Below, piece after piece: positions 62,117-64,000 of a stretch of DNA of 64,000 nt. The position numbers were made by a program, and so were the translations under genes. The DNA is taken from assembly GCF_003467125.1 (NCBI RefSeq), contig NZ_QSFA01000001.1, positions 124,001 through 188,000 on the forward strand, in the 5' to 3' direction. Within the stretch, counting starts at the first letter, position 1. Each line of letters opens with the position of its first letter. The notes beneath the pieces are model-generated. The model was not told where the DNA came from and made no database searches. It saw only the letters and a list, made by a program, of their open reading frames with translations. This stretch comes from Megasphaera sp. AM44-1BH (GTDB lineage: Bacteria > Bacillota > Negativicutes > Veillonellales > Megasphaeraceae).

Positions 62117-63334
62117 ATGGATACAAAAGAACAAACATATAATACGATTGAAGAAGCAATTCAGGAACTGCAGTCCGGCCGCATCGTCATGGTCGCCGAC
62201 GACCCGGAACGGGAAGATGAAGCCAATTTCATCTGTGCTGCCCAGTACTGCACTCCGGAAAATGTCAATTTCATGATGAATCACGGCAAAGGCCTCATCT
62301 GCCTGCCCGTCAGCCAGGAATATGCCCATAAGCTGGGACTATTCCCTATGGTAGGAGAAAACACCAACAACAACCACACGGCATTTACCGTTTCTATCGA
62401 CTATAAAGATACCGATTCGGGCATCACGGCAGAAGACCGGGCCCGCACCATCCAGAAAGCTGCCACCGACTCCATTTCCGCCGACGATTTTACCCGTCCG
62501 GGCCATGTATTCCCCCTGACAGGCGTAAAAGGCGGCGTACTCATGCGCAACGGTCATACAGAAGCCACATTGGACCTCTTGCGGCTGGCCGGCCTGAAAC
62601 AAGTCGGTGTGTGCTGCGAAATCCTCGATGAACGCGGTGAAATCATGCATTCCAAGGCACTTTGGGAACTGGCCCGCACGCATCACCTGACCTTCGTTTC
62701 TATCCATGATCTGCAAAACTATTGCCGCCGTCACGACAAGCATGTCGTCCGGGAAGCTACGGCAAAGATGCCCACGAAATACGGGGAATTCAAGATCTAT
62801 GGCTATATCAATGACCTGACAGGGGAACACCATGTCGCCCTCGTCAAAGGAGAAATCGGCGACGGCAAAAATCTCCTCTGCCGTGTTCATTCTGAATGCC
62901 TGACCGGCGATGTCTTCGGTTCCTGCCGCTGCGACTGCGGCGAACAGCTGGCAGCCGCCCTGACCCAGATCAATAAAGAAGGGCGGGGGATTCTCCTGTA
63001 CATGCGCCAGGAAGGACGGGGCATCGGCCTCATCAACAAACTCAAAGCATACGCCCTGCAGGAACAGGGGTATGATACGGTAGAAGCCAATGAAAAACTG
63101 GGCTTTGCCCCGGATCTCCGGGAATACTGGATTGGTGCCCAGATACTCCAGGACCTGGGTGCCCGGGAACTGCGCCTCCTTACCAACAATCCTCTCAAGA
63201 TCTACGGTCTGGAAGGTTTTGGCGTCGAAATCGTCGAACGGGTCCCCATTGAAATGCCGGCCCAGAAATTCGATGAATTCTATCTGGAAACAAAGAAAAA
63301 TAAAATGGGCCATATCCTGACTCATCTGAAATAA
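62117..63334 (+). CDS. ribBA: Riboflavin biosynthesis bifunctional protein RibBA
   Basis: The 405-residue fusion has DHBP synthase (residues 1-200, D-D-P-E-R-E-D-E-A-N-F near 30-40) and GTP cyclohydrolase II (about 205-400, zinc site C-L-T-G-D-V-F-G-S-C-R-C-D-C near 260-273, and R-Q-E-G-R-G-I-G-L). Both branches of riboflavin precursor synthesis are covered. ribD, ribE and ribH are not adjacent, unlike the usual four-gene operon. Confidence 0.97.
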   Translation: MDTKEQTYNTIEEAIQELQSGRIVMVADDPEREDEANFICAAQYCTPENVNFMMNHGKGLICLPVSQEYAHKLGLFPMVGENTNNNHTAFTVSIDYKDTDSGITAEDRARTIQKAATDSISADDFTRPGHVFPLTGVKGGVLMRNGHTEATLDLLRLAGLKQVGVCCEILDERGEIMHSKALWELARTHHLTFVSIHDLQNYCRRHDKHVVREATAKMPTKYGEFKIYGYINDLTGEHHVALVKGEIGDGKNLLCRVHSECLTGDVFGSCRCDCGEQLAAALTQINKEGRGILLYMRQEGRGIGLINKLKAYALQEQGYDTVEANEKLGFAPDLREYWIGAQILQDLGARELRLLTNNPLKIYGLEGFGVEIVERVPIEMPAQKFDEFYLETKKNKMGHILTHLK

Positions 63335-63345
63335 AGGATATCTTA

Positions 63346-63387
63346 TACACAAACAGGAGCTGTCATGCGACAGCTCCTGTTTGTGTA
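63346..63387. terminator. Bidirectional terminator between ribBA and pnuC-type gene
   Basis: A 19-bp perfect stem with an ATGC loop, followed by TTTC on the plus strand, between convergent genes. Confidence 0.9.
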
Positions 63388-63425
63388 TTTCACATAAAAG
63401 TTTCCTGCTGCATAATGTACCCGAA

Positions 63426-64000
63426 TCAGGCAGCTCCGCCTTCGTTATCAGCCTCACCACTGGACCACACTTTCTGCGCGTAGACAGCGTTGAAAAGCAG
63501 TGCTGCCTGCAAGGCCACCTGGGACAAGTTTGCCCCCAGTGAACCGATCGTATTGGTTCCCAGCACCATCTGTACTGATAAAATAGTCCAGTAAATAAAG
63601 TTGGCAATATCGACAAAAATCCAGAGAGACCAGTTTTCATTATATTTCAGAACATAGAGAATCTGGGCGATAAAACTGACGACAAAATTAATCGAATCAA
63701 AATACGGAAGCTGGCCGCCTACCTGTGCCAGGACGAACCAGCCGGCAGCCCAGGCAATGAATGCTGCCAGGAATACTTTTTTCCGCGTCCCCGGCTGGAA
63801 GGAATGAGTCGTTTCCTGACGTCCCCACATATACCATCCAACGGGCTGGGAAATGACATAGACGATATCCATGGCAAAGGATCCGTACGCATGGCTGATC
63901 CAGGCAATGTACGTCATAGCGATGCACTGGACAAAGCCGAACATAAACGATATTTTACGGCCTTTCATACCGTATACCAGACAAAGGACCCCGGCAACAC
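63426..64000 (-). CDS. pnuC: PnuC-family nicotinamide riboside-type transporter (5' end outside window)
   Basis: The frame is open from the right edge; 190 codons are visible, so the ATG at 63968 is internal (the preceding codons continue the hydrophobic PnuC helix). There are about six membrane helices, with the PnuC pattern N-W-x-x-W-I-x-V-D near 125-135 and Trp-rich helix ends. PnuC proteins pass nicotinamide riboside or, in related forms, riboflavin or thiamine. It lies convergent to ribBA. Confidence 0.85.
   Translation of the reverse strand, partial: VAGVLCLVYGMKGRKISFMFGFVQCIAMTYIAWISHAYGSFAMDIVYVISQPVGWYMWGRQETTHSFQPGTRKKVFLAAFIAWAAGWFVLAQVGGQLPYFDSINFVVSFIAQILYVLKYNENWSLWIFVDIANFIYWTILSVQMVLGTNTIGSLGANLSQVALQAALLFNAVYAQKVWSSGEADNEGGAA

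Noticed and set aside
62339..63640. 433-codon minus-strand frame
   Set aside because: Antisense to RibBA and crossing the 19-bp terminator stem.
1..64000. CRISPR arrays, tRNA or rRNA genes, insertion sequences, prophage
   Set aside because: No regularly spaced repeats, cloverleaf or transposase/phage proteins were seen; the intergenic gaps are short.

Overview
The window reads as a chromosome segment of a diderm Firmicute (Negativicutes), most like Megasphaera or relatives. The evidence is an LptD-type outer-membrane protein gene among Firmicute-style operons (ecfA1-ecfA2-ecfT-truA, ispE next to a GntR regulator, tilS-hpt-ftsH), strict-anaerobe enzymes, roughly balanced base composition and lactate-type oxidases with LarA-family genes. 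Several genes start with TTG behind strong Shine-Dalgarno sites. The genus is an inference from gene content. I saw no rRNA, tRNA, CRISPR array, insertion sequence or phage gene.

Region 1 (1-2.6 kb, minus): the 3'-truncated gene of an exported protein, then a two-gene unit of a DMT-type transporter and a small protein, separated by a terminator from the locus upstream.

Region 2 (2.6-21.6 kb) is the centrepiece: a glycyl-radical bacterial microcompartment locus for choline breakdown. Nineteen tightly packed minus-strand genes encode choline trimethylamine-lyase (CutC; all active-site residues align with the characterised enzyme at a constant offset), its radical-SAM activase (CutD), an acylating aldehyde dehydrogenase, PduL, an Fe-dependent alcohol dehydrogenase, eight shell-type proteins, PduS/PduT-type electron-transfer components, and EutQ, EutJ, EutP and EutT-like accessory proteins. 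Choline should be split to trimethylamine and acetaldehyde inside the shell, and acetaldehyde disproportionated to ethanol and, through acetyl-CoA and acetyl-phosphate, acetate plus ATP. A second aldehyde-dehydrogenase paralogue aligns without gaps through the active-site region but has lost the catalytic Cys, the oxyanion-hole Asn and the Gly-Gly coenzyme motif, so it is probably a structural pseudoenzyme. Divergently transcribed are a PocR-domain histidine kinase, an AraC-type response regulator and a choline-kinase-like gene; the 361-base gap between the two units holds three inverted repeats.

Region 3 (21.6-27.4 kb): ispE, a FadR-type regulator, an unlisted 53-residue membrane protein, a LarA-family racemase and an FAD-linked lactate/glycolate-type oxidase form one minus-strand unit. 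A YitT-family membrane protein is divergent.

Region 4 (27.4-35.8 kb): a complete phosphate regulon, phoB-phoR-(LarA paralogue) then pstS-pstC-pstA-pstB-phoU, with similar TGTAA-repeat (Pho-box-like) sequences before phoB and pstS.

Region 5 (35.8-49.5 kb): envelope and transport genes: LptD-like protein, an exported repeat protein, a TVP38-family protein, truA with the ECF transporter core, feoA/feoB, DUF805, uppP, an orphan BrxF-like P-loop protein and a secreted protein of unknown function.

Region 6 (49.5-64 kb): housekeeping genes lysS, greA, dusB, coaX, birA, ftsH, hpt, tilS, ppx, an S1-domain protein and divIC; then on the plus strand a second FAD-linked oxidase and an FMN-riboswitch-controlled ribBA, and finally a 5'-truncated pnuC-type gene on the minus strand.
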